Positions 1-8,915 of a stretch of 64,000 nt of DNA are shown in pieces. The position numbers and the translations under genes are program-made. The number at the start of each line of letters is the position of its first letter. Within the stretch, counting starts at the first letter, position 1. The notes beneath the pieces are model-generated. The model searched no databases and was not told the DNA's origin. It worked only from the letters and a program-made list of their open reading frames with translations. The stretch is from Alphaproteobacteria bacterium (GTDB taxonomy: Bacteria > Pseudomonadota > Alphaproteobacteria > Rhodobacterales > Rhodobacteraceae): contig JAUHXK010000011.1 of the NCBI GenBank assembly GCA_030427405.1, positions 119,389 to 183,388 of the forward strand. The letters are read 5' to 3'.

Positions 1-351
1 CTCGTGGTTGGTCCACGAAGTTTGGGCACGGCCTGAGAGCTCTTGGTCTTCACCGGGTCCTGCGTACAGCCCGCCAGAGATCAGATCGAATGTTCCTTTG
101 GTCTGGTCTGTTGCGCCGCGTCCCGCCGAAGAAAGCCAGGCATGACGACATCAACAACCAAAAACACCGGAGTCGCGTTTCACGACACCGGATTGCGGTC
201 GTTTAGGGAATTCAACGTCTGTGATCAAGCCCAAAACGCAGGAAAAGCGCCCAGGTAGGCCGGAATCCAGTGGGAATCCGCCGTCAGGGAAAACACGCAT
301 TGCCTTGGTGCCGGGAAACGGCATTCTGAACGCAATTGGCCGAGCAGAAAT
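1..351. other. intergenic region with no supportable gene
   Basis: No reading frame here has a convincing start, ribosome binding site or family resemblance. Open frames on both strands are short or run antisense into the lysozyme gene. A small 6-bp hairpin (tcgtgg / ccacga) sits at the extreme left, at about positions 2-17. The region probably holds the promoter of the lysozyme gene, but no clear -35/-10 pair could be picked out. A gene ending before the window cannot be excluded. Confidence 0.5.
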
Positions 352-366
352 TTGAAACGGGATATC

Positions 367-1182
367 ATGATACGCACAGTGCTTTTGTTGGCAGCCCTGG
401 CGGCAACACTTGCGGCTTGCGGGCGGCGGGCGCCGCCGCCGCAGGTCATTGCGCCACCGCAGAGTCCGGCGGCCGGGACTTTTGCGTCGCCGGCGGTGAT
501 CTACCCGCAATTCGGCGATGCGGACCCGCATGAATGGGAACGGCGCCATCCGGGTCTGTATCCGGTTCACGGGTTGGACGTGTCGCGGTGGCAGGGCGAT
601 ATCGACTGGCCGACGGCCAAGGCGTCGGGCGTCAGTTTCGTGTTCATCAAGGCCACCGAGGGCGGCGATTTCAAGGACCCGATGTTCGACGACCATCGGC
701 GTGGAGCCCAGGCGGCGGCGGTGCCGTGGGGTGCTTATCACTATTACTATTTCTGCCGCCCGGCGGCCGAACAGGCCCGTTGGTTCATCGAAAATGTTCC
801 GCAGGGTGCGGGGCTGCCCCATGTTCTGGATATGGAATGGACGCCGCATTCAAAGACATGCACGTTGCGCCCCGACGGGAAAACCGTTCGTGAGGAAGCA
901 CAGAAGTTCCTGAATATCCTGGAAAAGCACTATGGCCGCCGTCCCATCGTATACACGACGGTCGATTTCTACCGCGATACCCATATAGGAAGGTTGCCCA
1001 AAACCGAATTCTGGCTGCGCTCTGTCGCAGGGCACCCGCGGCAGGTCTATCCCAAGGCCATTTGGCGGTTCTGGCAATATACGGGAACGGGTCTTGTTCC
1101 CGGTGTCGAGGGCAAGGTTGATATCAATGTCTTCAACGGACCACCCGAGCAATGGGCGGCCTGGCAGGCCGGTCTGCACTAG
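367..1182 (+). CDS. glycoside hydrolase family 25 lysozyme-like lipoprotein
   Basis: Predicted muramidase that cleaves peptidoglycan between MurNAc and GlcNAc. The N terminus (MIRTVLLLAALAATLAACG) is a lipoprotein signal with lipobox LAAC, so the enzyme should be anchored in the envelope. The GH25 barrel begins with GLDVSRWQGDIDW, giving the first conserved Asp, and continues through FIKATEGG and the LDMEW motif that carries the Asp-x-Glu catalytic pair. The 271-residue length fits one catalytic domain without cell-wall repeats. An in-frame TTG at 352 could add five residues, but the ATG gives a cleaner signal peptide. The gene is convergent with trmD, 22 bp away. Confidence 0.9.
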   Translation: MIRTVLLLAALAATLAACGRRAPPPQVIAPPQSPAAGTFASPAVIYPQFGDADPHEWERRHPGLYPVHGLDVSRWQGDIDWPTAKASGVSFVFIKATEGGDFKDPMFDDHRRGAQAAAVPWGAYHYYYFCRPAAEQARWFIENVPQGAGLPHVLDMEWTPHSKTCTLRPDGKTVREEAQKFLNILEKHYGRRPIVYTTVDFYRDTHIGRLPKTEFWLRSVAGHPRQVYPKAIWRFWQYTGTGLVPGVEGKVDINVFNGPPEQWAAWQAGLH

Positions 1183-1204
1183 TCGGATCGCCGCCCCGCC
1201 GATA

Positions 1205-2008
1205 TCACTCGGTTTCGTCAGAGCCTTGGTGTTTTTGCCATAGGTCCGGCCGGCGTCTGCGCGTCAGCTCTTGGGCGGTGGCATGGCGCCATTCGGCGAT
1301 GCGTCCATGATGGCCGGACATGAGGACATCCGGAATTGTCCGTCCCTTCCACTCGGCCGGGCGGGTATACTGCGGGTGTTCCAGCAGGCCTGAAGAAAAG
1401 CTTTCGTCTTCGGTCGATGCCTGGTTTCCCAACACGCCGGGGATCAGCCGCACGGTGGCGTCGATCAACGCCTGTGCCGCTATCTCGCCGCCGGTCATGA
1501 CAAAGTCGCCCAGGCTGACTTCCTGTATGCCGTAATGGTCCAGAACGCGTTCATCCACGCCTTCGAACCGTCCGCACAACAGGGTCATGCCGTCGCAGCG
1601 GGCCAGGTTCTGCATCATCTGCTGGTCCATTGGCCGCCCCCGCGGGCTGAGATAGATCAGGGGCCAGTTGCCCTGTATCCCGGCCATCGTGTGTTCGATC
1701 GCGTCGCCCAGCACATCCGCACGCAGGACCATACCGGCGCCACCGCCTGCGGGGGTGTCATCGACATTGCGATGTTTGCCAATGCCGAATTGCCGAAGAT
1801 CGACGGTTTCAAGCTGCCACAATCCTTCCTGCAGGGCCTTGCCCGTCAGGCTTTCACCCAGAACGCCGGGAAAGGCCGAAGGGAACAGGGTGATGACCTT
1901 GGCTTTCCACACGCCGTGCAGATCAGGTGTGGGGGTCAGCAACTCGCGGGGTTTCAATGTGGGGCGAATGGCCTTGCGACCGTGGGATTTACCGGGTGTC
2001 TGAGTCAT
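1205..2008 (-). CDS. trmD: tRNA (guanine-N1-)-methyltransferase
   Basis: Methylates G37 of tRNAs with SAM, preventing +1 frameshifting. The trefoil-knot SAM site is visible as YLSPRGR, LLCGRFEGVDERVLDHYG and LGDFVMTGGE, and the C-terminal part carries the EWKGRTIPDVLMSGHHG segment. The 267 residues include about 35 extra N-terminal residues before the usual VWKAKVITLFP start. The reading frame stays open upstream to 2248, but the ATG at 2008 is chosen because it overlaps the stop of the preceding gene as ATGA. That implies translational coupling within the rpsP-rimM-trmD cluster. The usual next gene, rplS, is not here; the lysozyme gene follows in opposite orientation. Confidence 0.95.
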   Translation of the reverse strand: MTQTPGKSHGRKAIRPTLKPRELLTPTPDLHGVWKAKVITLFPSAFPGVLGESLTGKALQEGLWQLETVDLRQFGIGKHRNVDDTPAGGGAGMVLRADVLGDAIEHTMAGIQGNWPLIYLSPRGRPMDQQMMQNLARCDGMTLLCGRFEGVDERVLDHYGIQEVSLGDFVMTGGEIAAQALIDATVRLIPGVLGNQASTEDESFSSGLLEHPQYTRPAEWKGRTIPDVLMSGHHGRIAEWRHATAQELTRRRRPDLWQKHQGSDETE

Positions 2009-2820
2009 GATGTACCGACCTGATCGCCATGGGCGTTTTGAACGATTGCTGCCTTTTGTCTGACAAGCGCCGCTTCGTCCAGCCTTGACCGGTTCAGCAA
2101 CAGCAGCTCTTGCAGCGCCTCGGCGGGCAGTTGGGTGTTGGTCTGTGTCGGCCCGACCAATTGCGCGGCCTTGGGCCGGGGCAGGTTCAGGAACGCCGCA
2201 AACGGGTCGCCGGGCCCGAAAGACAGGTCCTGCATATCCTCCAGCCATTCGGTTTGCACCCTGACCGCCGGTATCCGGTCCTGAATGGCACGGGCGGTGG
2301 ATTGGGGTGACGGCAACGGGTCAAGCTTGGCGCGATAAGCGTCGTAATCCAGAACCAGGCGGGTGCGTTGCAGGTCATGTGCCCACAGGCTGCGCAACCA
2401 CCCGCCGCGCTGGCGCAGCGACAGGTATACCGTCAGGTCGACATCCTGTCCGGCAAAGGTATCCAGCACCCTGTCAACCAGGCAGGCCGCAAGGTCCGGT
2501 GCGGCACCATAGCCCACTTCTATGTTCCGGCTTGGGCGCAGACCCGCGAAATTTTCTTCGCTCAGGATCAGGCCGCGCTTGTCGCCGAAATCCAAAGTGG
2601 ACAGGAACTGCCCAATTTGGGTGCCGAAATCCCCAAGCGTCCCGGACGTACCATAGACCGAATGCCGCGTGGCGGCATCGGCCAGACCGGATTTCCGGGT
2701 CTTGTACGGAAGAACCAGCGCGAAATGCGGCCAAATCAGTTCTCGGTTTTCGAACAGAAAGGACTGGGCCGCCGTGGTTCCTGTTTTGTGGAGCCCAAGA
2801 TGCAGCAGCACCCGCCGCAT
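2005..2820 (-). CDS. sulfotransferase-like P-loop protein
   Basis: A 271-residue protein that opens with VLLHLGLHKTGTTAAQSFL. This matches the 5'-phosphosulfate-binding loop of PAPS-dependent sulfotransferases (K-T-G-T-T after a beta strand). No clear 3'-phosphate-binding motif was identified, so substrate and activity are unknown; a glycan or lipid sulfotransferase-fold protein is a reasonable guess. It sits between rimM and trmD, overlapping the rimM stop by one base (TAATG) and the trmD start by four bases (ATGA). It is therefore embedded in and probably co-translated with a tRNA/ribosome maturation operon, an unusual partner for this family. Confidence 0.7.
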   Translation of the reverse strand: MRRVLLHLGLHKTGTTAAQSFLFENRELIWPHFALVLPYKTRKSGLADAATRHSVYGTSGTLGDFGTQIGQFLSTLDFGDKRGLILSEENFAGLRPSRNIEVGYGAAPDLAACLVDRVLDTFAGQDVDLTVYLSLRQRGGWLRSLWAHDLQRTRLVLDYDAYRAKLDPLPSPQSTARAIQDRIPAVRVQTEWLEDMQDLSFGPGDPFAAFLNLPRPKAAQLVGPTQTNTQLPAEALQELLLLNRSRLDEAALVRQKAAIVQNAHGDQVGTS

Positions 2821-3323
2821 TACAGCAATCCGTCTGGCGGATCGGCAATGATCCGGCCCTGTTCCAGATCAACGGTCGGCACGGCCTCCAGCGTGAACGG
2901 CAGCAAAACCGTGGATTTCAGGCCTGGCCCGTGTAGTTCCAGCAGGTCCGCCGCGCCGTGGTTCTGAACCGATTTCACCCGGCCCAGCAGCGTGCCACCG
3001 GTGTCATAGACCTCAAGCCCGATCAGGTCAGTATGATAGAACTCGTCATCCGGCAGCGAGGGCAACTGATCACGCCGCGCAAAAAGGCGCAGGCCGTTTA
3101 ACGCATCCGCCTGTTCCTTGGTCTCAACCCCGCCCAGACGGGCGGCAAAGCCGTTCTTGATCGCGCGGGTTAGGACCACGGGGTAACGCTCTTTCCCGGT
3201 CTCGTCGGTCAAGGGGGAGTAGCCCTCAATATCCTCAGGCACGGCACAAAAACTTTTCAGCCGCACCTCACCGCGCACCCCGTACGAGCCCGCAATGCTG
3301 CCGACACAGATCAGATCATTCAT
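2820..3323 (-). CDS. rimM: 16S rRNA processing protein RimM
   Basis: Ribosome maturation factor that binds S19 and helps 30S head assembly. The N-terminal RimM domain has [18 protein letters not shown] and the C-terminal PRC-barrel has [14 protein letters not shown] and [17 protein letters not shown]. The length of about 167 residues is normal. The start is taken at 3323 (MNDLICVG) because family members begin there; an in-frame ATG at 3332 adds three residues. The start overlaps the end of the upstream mini membrane protein gene by 8 bp, and the stop shares a base with the next start. Both overlaps point to one polycistronic message from rpsP to trmD. Confidence 0.93.
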   Translation of the reverse strand: MNDLICVGSIAGSYGVRGEVRLKSFCAVPEDIEGYSPLTDETGKERYPVVLTRAIKNGFAARLGGVETKEQADALNGLRLFARRDQLPSLPDDEFYHTDLIGLEVYDTGGTLLGRVKSVQNHGAADLLELHGPGLKSTVLLPFTLEAVPTVDLEQGRIIADPPDGLL

Positions 3324-3462
3324 TTCGACCATCCGTCACACATAGCCCGCCCCGCCATTGCCCGACCCCCTCGCATGCCTCGCGCTGGTTCGAGCGTTCG
3401 AAAAACACGCCCACAATAAAGGCGATCGCCAGCAGGATGGGAAGCCGTAACAATCCAAACAT
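3316..3462 (-). CDS. 48-residue single-pass membrane protein
   Basis: Small reading frame ([15 protein letters not shown]...) with one hydrophobic helix at residues 3-18, then a short hydrophilic tail with two cysteines ([10 protein letters not shown]...GGLCV). It starts 2 bp after the bluB stop and ends inside the start of rimM, so its spacing fits an operon gene. The open frame extends upstream to 3552 inside bluB, but the ATG at 3462 fits the gene boundary. I recognise no family and assign no function. The cysteine-containing tail could lie in the periplasm or cytoplasm; orientation is not determined. Confidence 0.65.
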   Translation of the reverse strand: MFGLLRLPILLAIAFIVGVFFERSNQREACEGVGQWRGGLCVTDGRNE

Positions 3463-3464
3463 GC

Positions 3465-4100
3465 CTAGCGCACCTCGATGGGCAGAGAAGCATTGCGGCA
3501 TTCCCAGCCGACCTGCTCCAATTCCGGTGTATCTGACGGGGCCTCGGGCCAACCTACGCAGAAATAACCGATCAACCGCCAGTCTTTTGGCACATCCAGA
3601 TCGCGCGCCATCTGGTCAGGGTCAAGGATCGAGACCCAGCCCAGCCCCAAACCTTCTGTCCTTAAGGCCAGCCAGAACAGGGTGATGGCCGAGACCACGG
3701 AATAACGCCGCATCTCGGGCATGGTGTCTGCGCCCAGACCTTGCCCCTTGTCGGTGGCATCGTCGCAGAACACGGCCAACTGAACCGGGGCTTCTTTCAT
3801 GCCCGACAGTTTCAGCCCGCTGTACAGCTGCGCCTTTTCACCGGAATACCCCGTCAGCGCCTGTTCGTTTGCGGCTTGGAAATTCTGCAATGCCGCGTCG
3901 CGCGCGGCCTCACTTTCGACGCGGATCACGCGCCAAGGTTCGCTGAGCCCCACCGAAGGGGCCAGCCGAAACACGTCGAGGCAGCGCGTCAGCACTGCCT
4001 CGTCTATCGCGTCGGTGCGGAACCGGCGCACGTCGCGCCGGAGCCGCATCAACAGGTCGAACTGCGTGCGAAAATCGTCAGTGAAAGCCTGATCCTGCAC
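3465..4100 (-). CDS. bluB: 5,6-dimethylbenzimidazole synthase BluB
   Basis: Nitroreductase-fold enzyme that fragments reduced FMN with oxygen to make 5,6-dimethylbenzimidazole, the lower ligand of cobalamin. The 211 residues contain the family signature LRRDVRRFRTDAI (FMN phosphate contacts), LAPSVGLSEPWRVIRV, and a C-terminal segment with LGLGWVSILDPDQMARDL followed by IGYFCVGWP. It lies 12 bp downstream of rpsP on the same strand, inside the translation cluster rather than with the other cobalamin genes, which are at 24-26 kb. It is probably co-transcribed with rpsP. Confidence 0.92.
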   Translation of the reverse strand: MQDQAFTDDFRTQFDLLMRLRRDVRRFRTDAIDEAVLTRCLDVFRLAPSVGLSEPWRVIRVESEAARDAALQNFQAANEQALTGYSGEKAQLYSGLKLSGMKEAPVQLAVFCDDATDKGQGLGADTMPEMRRYSVVSAITLFWLALRTEGLGLGWVSILDPDQMARDLDVPKDWRLIGYFCVGWPEAPSDTPELEQVGWECRNASLPIEVR

Positions 4101-4112
4101 GCGCCCGCCTGC

Positions 4113-4502
4113 TTATTCTTCTGCAGCTGCTTCTTCAGCCGGTGCAGCAGCTGCTTCGGCAGCTTCAGCAGCCTTTGCAGCTTTCTCTTCCGCGCGCTCT
4201 TGGGCTTTCTTGCCCGGGGCACCCTTGTTGGGGTTGTTGCGCTCGGCTTTTTCACGGGTGCCAGCAGCTTCGAGCATACGCGCGATACGGTCGGTGGGCT
4301 GAGCGCCCTGGTCCAGCCAGTACTGGATGCGCTCCATGTTCATTTTCACGCGCTCTTCGCTGTCTTTCGGCAGCAGCGGGTTATAGGTGCCCAGTTTCTC
4401 GATGAAACGGCCGTCGCGGGGCATGCGGCTGTCAGCAGCCACGATGCGATAGAAGGGACGTTTTTTCGAGCCGCCGCGGGCGAGACGAATTTTCATTGCC
4501 AT
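4113..4502 (-). CDS. rpsP: 30S ribosomal protein S16
   Basis: Small-subunit protein S16. The N terminus [21 protein letters not shown] and the following [19 protein letters not shown] are diagnostic. The ribosomal core ends near residue 85. It is followed by a basic stretch ([16 protein letters not shown]) and an Ala/Glu-rich tail of about 30 residues ([20 protein letters not shown]). Alphaproteobacterial S16 proteins often carry such tails, so this is an elaboration rather than a frameshift. It is followed by bluB and preceded by the chorismate mutase gene, with a 72-bp gap that may hold its own promoter or leader. Confidence 0.97.
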   Translation of the reverse strand: MAMKIRLARGGSKKRPFYRIVAADSRMPRDGRFIEKLGTYNPLLPKDSEERVKMNMERIQYWLDQGAQPTDRIARMLEAAGTREKAERNNPNKGAPGKKAQERAEEKAAKAAEAAEAAAAPAEEAAAEE

Positions 4503-4574
4503 GGTGGTATCTCCTTTAGATGGCGTTTGCCGGGATCATTTCCGGCTATTCTTGGTAGTCGTTGAACCGGAATG

Positions 4575-4871
4575 TCACTCTTGATGTTTCCGGTGGTGTC
4601 GGATGACTTCCTGAATGATGAAATTCAGGAAAGCCTTGGCGAAATCGGGGTCCAGATCGGCCTCTTTCGCCAGGTCTTCGAGCCGTGCGATCTGCGCAGC
4701 TTCGCGCGAGGGATCGGACGGGGGAAGGTCGTGTTCGGCCTTGAGCTTGCCAACGGCCTGCGTGTGCTTGAACCGCTCGCCCAGCGTATAGACAAGGATC
4801 GCGTCCAGCCGGTCGATGCTTTCGCGATGCTCTTTCAACAGTGTGGCCGCACGCGTCACGGGGTTGGTCAT
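4575..4871 (-). CDS. chorismate mutase, AroQ type, monofunctional
   Basis: Converts chorismate to prephenate at the entry to phenylalanine and tyrosine synthesis. At 98 residues it is a stand-alone all-helical AroQ domain. Visible features are the first helix RESIDRLDAILVYTLGERFKHTQAVGKLKAEHDLPPSDPSRE (R...D, the K of the VGKLK segment and the DPSRE element) and the C-terminal helix FIIQEVIRHH. It overlaps the stop of the preceding GNAT gene by four bases, so it belongs to the ffh-GNAT-GNAT-chorismate mutase string. Confidence 0.88.
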   Translation of the reverse strand: MTNPVTRAATLLKEHRESIDRLDAILVYTLGERFKHTQAVGKLKAEHDLPPSDPSREAAQIARLEDLAKEADLDPDFAKAFLNFIIQEVIRHHRKHQE

Positions 4872-5404
4872 TGGCCGGTCCTTTCGGTGGTCAAGTCAAT
4901 CTGAGGGTGGCGCCAGATTTGCGCGTGCTTGCCCAAAAGCTCTGCCTCGCGTTCGAATGTGGCGCCCAGACGCTCGGCCAAAGCACGCGAGCGGTCATTG
5001 GCATGGGCGATATAGCTGATAACGCCGTTCAACCCCTGATGACGCGCCGCATAGTCGCGCGCCGCGGCGGCGGCTTCAAAGCCCAGGCCTTTGCCTTCGG
5101 CCTCTGCCATCAATGTCCAACCCAGCTCGGGCTCGGCCCAGCCGGGGACGTCGATAATACCGGCCCAGCCGACGAATGAACCGCTGGCCTTTTCGGTCAG
5201 GTGCCACAGGCCATAGCCTCGTACGGCCCAATGCCCCAGACGATTGGTCAACGTGCTCCAGCTACCCAGTTCGTCCTTGGGGCCGCCCACCATATGGCTG
5301 CGCTGGGTGGCGTAGAATGCGGTCATTGCCGGCAGGTCGTCCAGCTGCGGCGCGCGCAGCACCAGACGTTCGGTTTCGACGGTGGGGATGGTGAAGGAGG
5401 TCAC
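4868..5404 (-). CDS. GNAT family N-acetyltransferase (RimJ/RimL-like)
   Basis: Acetyl-CoA-dependent acetyltransferase of 178 residues. It opens with the RimJ/RimL-type strand TERLVLRAPQLDDLPAM. The central part has GYGLWHLTEKASGSFVGWAGI and PELGWTLMAEAEGKGLGFEAA, which carries the acetyl-CoA pyrophosphate loop as G-K-G-L-G-F. Its substrate cannot be told from sequence. It is a clear paralogue of the adjacent upstream gene, sharing the order ETERL-LRAP, GHWA-RGYG and EPE-GWTL. The two overlap by four bases, suggesting a tandem duplication. Confidence 0.85.
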   Translation of the reverse strand: MTSFTIPTVETERLVLRAPQLDDLPAMTAFYATQRSHMVGGPKDELGSWSTLTNRLGHWAVRGYGLWHLTEKASGSFVGWAGIIDVPGWAEPELGWTLMAEAEGKGLGFEAAAAARDYAARHQGLNGVISYIAHANDRSRALAERLGATFEREAELLGKHAQIWRHPQIDLTTERTGQ

Positions 5405-5955
5405 GCGTAAGCCTCCATACCGCCATTCACCAGATCGGCAGGCGCGGGATGCCGCCAGATTTCGGACTTGCCGAATTTGGGGTGGTCATAGTGATATTCG
5501 AACTGCGCACCCAGCCGCTGGGCCACGGCCTTGCTCGGGTGATTGTCGAGATCAATCAGCGAGACCGCGGTTTCCCAACCCAGAACGTCGTAGGCGTAGG
5601 ACCGCGCGGCCAGCGCCGCCTCGGTTGCATAGCCCTTGCCAGTCGCATGCGTCAGCAGCGTCCAGCCGATTTCGGGTTCGGGCCAGCCTTCGGGGCACCA
5701 AAGCCCGATCCGCCCCACATAGGTGCCGGTATCTTTTTCGTCGACGCTCCAATAGCCGTAACCGCGCAGTGCCCAGTGCCCCAGCAGCGAGGCGACGACC
5801 CGCCACACTTCATCGCGGCGCAACGGACCACCAACGAACTTCGCAGCTTCGCTGGCGAAGAACGCGGTGTCTGCGTCCAGATCGGCCTCGGACGGGGCGC
5901 GCAGGATCAGGCGCTCGGTCTCAAGCCGGGGGATATGTTGCGCGATGGCGTTCAT
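5401..5955 (-). CDS. GNAT family N-acetyltransferase, tandem paralogue
   Basis: A 184-residue acetyltransferase closely resembling the next gene downstream. Shared elements are LETERLILRAPSEADL, LGHWALRGYGYWSVDEKDTGTYVGRIGL, and EPEIGWTLLTHATGKGYATEAALAAR, which carries the acetyl-CoA loop G-K-G-Y-A. The substrate is unknown; RimJ/RimL relatives acetylate ribosomal proteins, drugs or small amines. Its start codon abuts the ffh stop with no gap, and its stop overlaps the following start. It is therefore translated from the ffh message. Confidence 0.85.
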   Translation of the reverse strand: MNAIAQHIPRLETERLILRAPSEADLDADTAFFASEAAKFVGGPLRRDEVWRVVASLLGHWALRGYGYWSVDEKDTGTYVGRIGLWCPEGWPEPEIGWTLLTHATGKGYATEAALAARSYAYDVLGWETAVSLIDLDNHPSKAVAQRLGAQFEYHYDHPKFGKSEIWRHPAPADLVNGGMEAYA

Positions 5956-7461
<1,506 letters not shown>

Positions 7462-7531
7462 GCCTTCGGCCTCCTATGCCGGTTATCTAGTGGCGTTTCT
7501 CAGATAGGAAACACCGGTTAAATACACAATT

Positions 7532-7607
7532 GCCCCCACGGGCGAAACTCGCTGGTGGGGGGCGATCCCTGAACGACTCAAGGGACCGGAAGGTCAGACG
7601 CTTCCGG
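7532..7607. other. two hairpins in the 162-bp gap upstream of ffh
   Basis: An imperfect inverted repeat gcccccac / gtggggggc spans 7532-7563. A perfect 7-bp repeat ccggaag / cttccgg with an 8-nt spacer spans 7586-7607. Neither is followed by a convincing T tract on either strand. They lie between the end of the small membrane gene at 7624 and the ffh start, so they could terminate that gene or form part of the ffh leader. Role uncertain. Confidence 0.35.
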
Positions 7608-7623
7608 ATATTGGGACCGGGCT

Positions 7624-8142
7624 TTAGGCCGATTGACTGCCCGAGTCAACCTTGTGCGCGGCTAGCCAGTCATTGACGGCATCGACCAGCCGGTGTGAGC
7701 CGTGACCACTGACATAGGCCGTCACGATCGGGTGCCGACCGACGCTCATGCCCTTGTCCAGCACCAGAACGGGCCGATGTAATTCTGACGAGCCTCTGTC
7801 GCTGTTGGATGTCGTTGTTTCGACCACGGCATGGGACAGGTTTGAAAGCACATGCTCGACCGTATCGTAGCCAAAGACGGATTGGCGGCGGATAAGAATA
7901 CGGTCGTTGGGGCGGTCCAGTATGACCTGCACACGGCGGACAAAGACGCAAAAAGCCGCCAAGCCCATGCCACCACCGAAAAGGGCAAAGAAAATGCCAA
8001 ACAAAACGCCTTCGCCGCCTTCGCTGGCCATGAAGAGGCCTGCGCCGACAAAGCAGAGGATAAAGACAACCAGCATGGCACCAATCAGCCAAGGTGTGTT
8101 GGACAGGATCAATTGGTCCGGGGTGTCGCGCGTGATTTTCAT
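7624..8142 (-). CDS. two-helix membrane protein of unknown function
   Basis: A 172-residue protein with two adjacent transmembrane helices near the N terminus (PWLIGAMLVVFILCFVGAGLF and a second from about GVLFGIFFALFGGGMGLAAF). A soluble C-terminal part follows, with VQVILDRPNDRILIRRQSVFG and a TTTSNSDRGSSEL linker. The layout resembles bacterial PH-like or YdbT-like proteins that place a small beta domain beside a membrane hairpin, but no family is assigned with confidence. It is transcribed alone between divergent and convergent neighbours. Confidence 0.7.
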   Translation of the reverse strand: MKITRDTPDQLILSNTPWLIGAMLVVFILCFVGAGLFMASEGGEGVLFGIFFALFGGGMGLAAFCVFVRRVQVILDRPNDRILIRRQSVFGYDTVEHVLSNLSHAVVETTTSNSDRGSSELHRPVLVLDKGMSVGRHPIVTAYVSGHGSHRLVDAVNDWLAAHKVDSGSQSA

Positions 8143-8230
8143 GGCGGCACGCTAGCATCGAAGTCAGGCGCTGTCGTGGCTTGAATTTATCTGTCGGTTG
8201 CGCAAAGAGCGCGTCAGACAGGAGGTTTTC

Positions 8231-8761
8231 ATGGACGCTTCATCCGCCTTTCAGGACACGTTACCGCTTAGCTCTGACGCGCTGCTGGCGCAGTTGGATG
8301 GCTGGGGGCTGGCTTACCGGTTGCACAGCCATATCCCGCTGCGCACGGTCGAGGACGCGAAAGCGGTCGAAGACCAGTTCATCGTGCCGGGCGAAAACAC
8401 CCTGCGGCTCAAGAACCTATATCTGCGCGACCGGAAAAAGAGGAACTATCTGCTGTCATTGGAACAAAGCCGCGAGATCGACCTCAAGGCGCTGGGGGCA
8501 GAGCTGGGCGTCGGCAGCTTGTCATTTGGTTCCGCGGATCGGTTGCTCCAAAACCTGGGTATCCGTCCCGGGGCCGTCAGCCCCTTGGCGATGATCAACG
8601 GGGTTCGGAACGACGTGCGGTTTTTCATGGATGCCGCCGGACAGCAGGCAGATGTGATCAACATGCACCCGCTGGTCAATGACCGGACCATCGCGATGCC
8701 GCGCGCCGATCTGATGACCTTCTTCGACCGGATCGGGTGCCCGGTGACCTGGTTGTCCTGA
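8231..8761 (+). CDS. YbaK/ProX-type aminoacyl-tRNA editing protein (ProXp-ala/PrdX family)
   Basis: Stand-alone trans-editing domain related to the insertion domain of prolyl-tRNA synthetase. Members hydrolyse Ala-tRNA(Pro). The 176 residues start at the ATG at 8231, which is preceded by an ideal ribosome binding site (aggagg, 6 nt upstream). Recognisable features are YRLHSHIPLRTVEDAKAV, KNLYLRDRKKRNYLLSLE with the conserved lysine region, SFGSADRLLQNLGIRPGAVSPLAMIN and the C-terminal HPLVNDRTIAMPRADLMTFF. It acts in the cytoplasm after mischarging. It is convergent with azoR across a strongly structured gap. Confidence 0.88.
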   Translation: MDASSAFQDTLPLSSDALLAQLDGWGLAYRLHSHIPLRTVEDAKAVEDQFIVPGENTLRLKNLYLRDRKKRNYLLSLEQSREIDLKALGAELGVGSLSFGSADRLLQNLGIRPGAVSPLAMINGVRNDVRFFMDAAGQQADVINMHPLVNDRTIAMPRADLMTFFDRIGCPVTWLS

Positions 8762-8844
8762 CCTGCGCACCTGTGACTGAGACAGCGTTACGGGCGGGTA
8801 GACAAACAGAGGGTTGTTCAGCCCCGCCCCGGTTTCTTGTCGTT

Positions 8845-8903
8845 TTCCTGTGAAACGCCCAACTTGGGGCCGACCGGCCCCGCAGAAGGCGTTTCAACAG
8901 GAA
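8845..8903. repeat. 59-nt nested inverted repeat between convergent genes
   Basis: Outer arm ttcctgtgaaacgcc (8845-8859) pairs with ggcgtttc-a-acaggaa (8888-8903) over 15 bp with one bulged A. An inner perfect stem ggggcc / ggcccc (8866-8871 and 8876-8881) has a 4-nt loop. A symmetrical 6 x 6 internal loop separates the two stems. There is no T tract on either side, so it is not a standard intrinsic terminator. It could be a bidirectional stop structure, a structured RNA or a small repeat element. Confidence 0.7.
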
Positions 8904-8915
8904 CCCGTCAGATGA

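Noticed and set aside
1..351. Gene at the left edge of the window
   Set aside because: Several open frames exist in both directions, but none has protein-like composition, a ribosome binding site and a start together.
7462..7623. Possible 4.5S (SRP) RNA gene upstream of ffh
   Set aside because: Hairpins exist, including ccggaag, but the conserved SRP RNA asymmetric-loop sequence (ggtcaggtccggaaggaagc) is absent on both strands.
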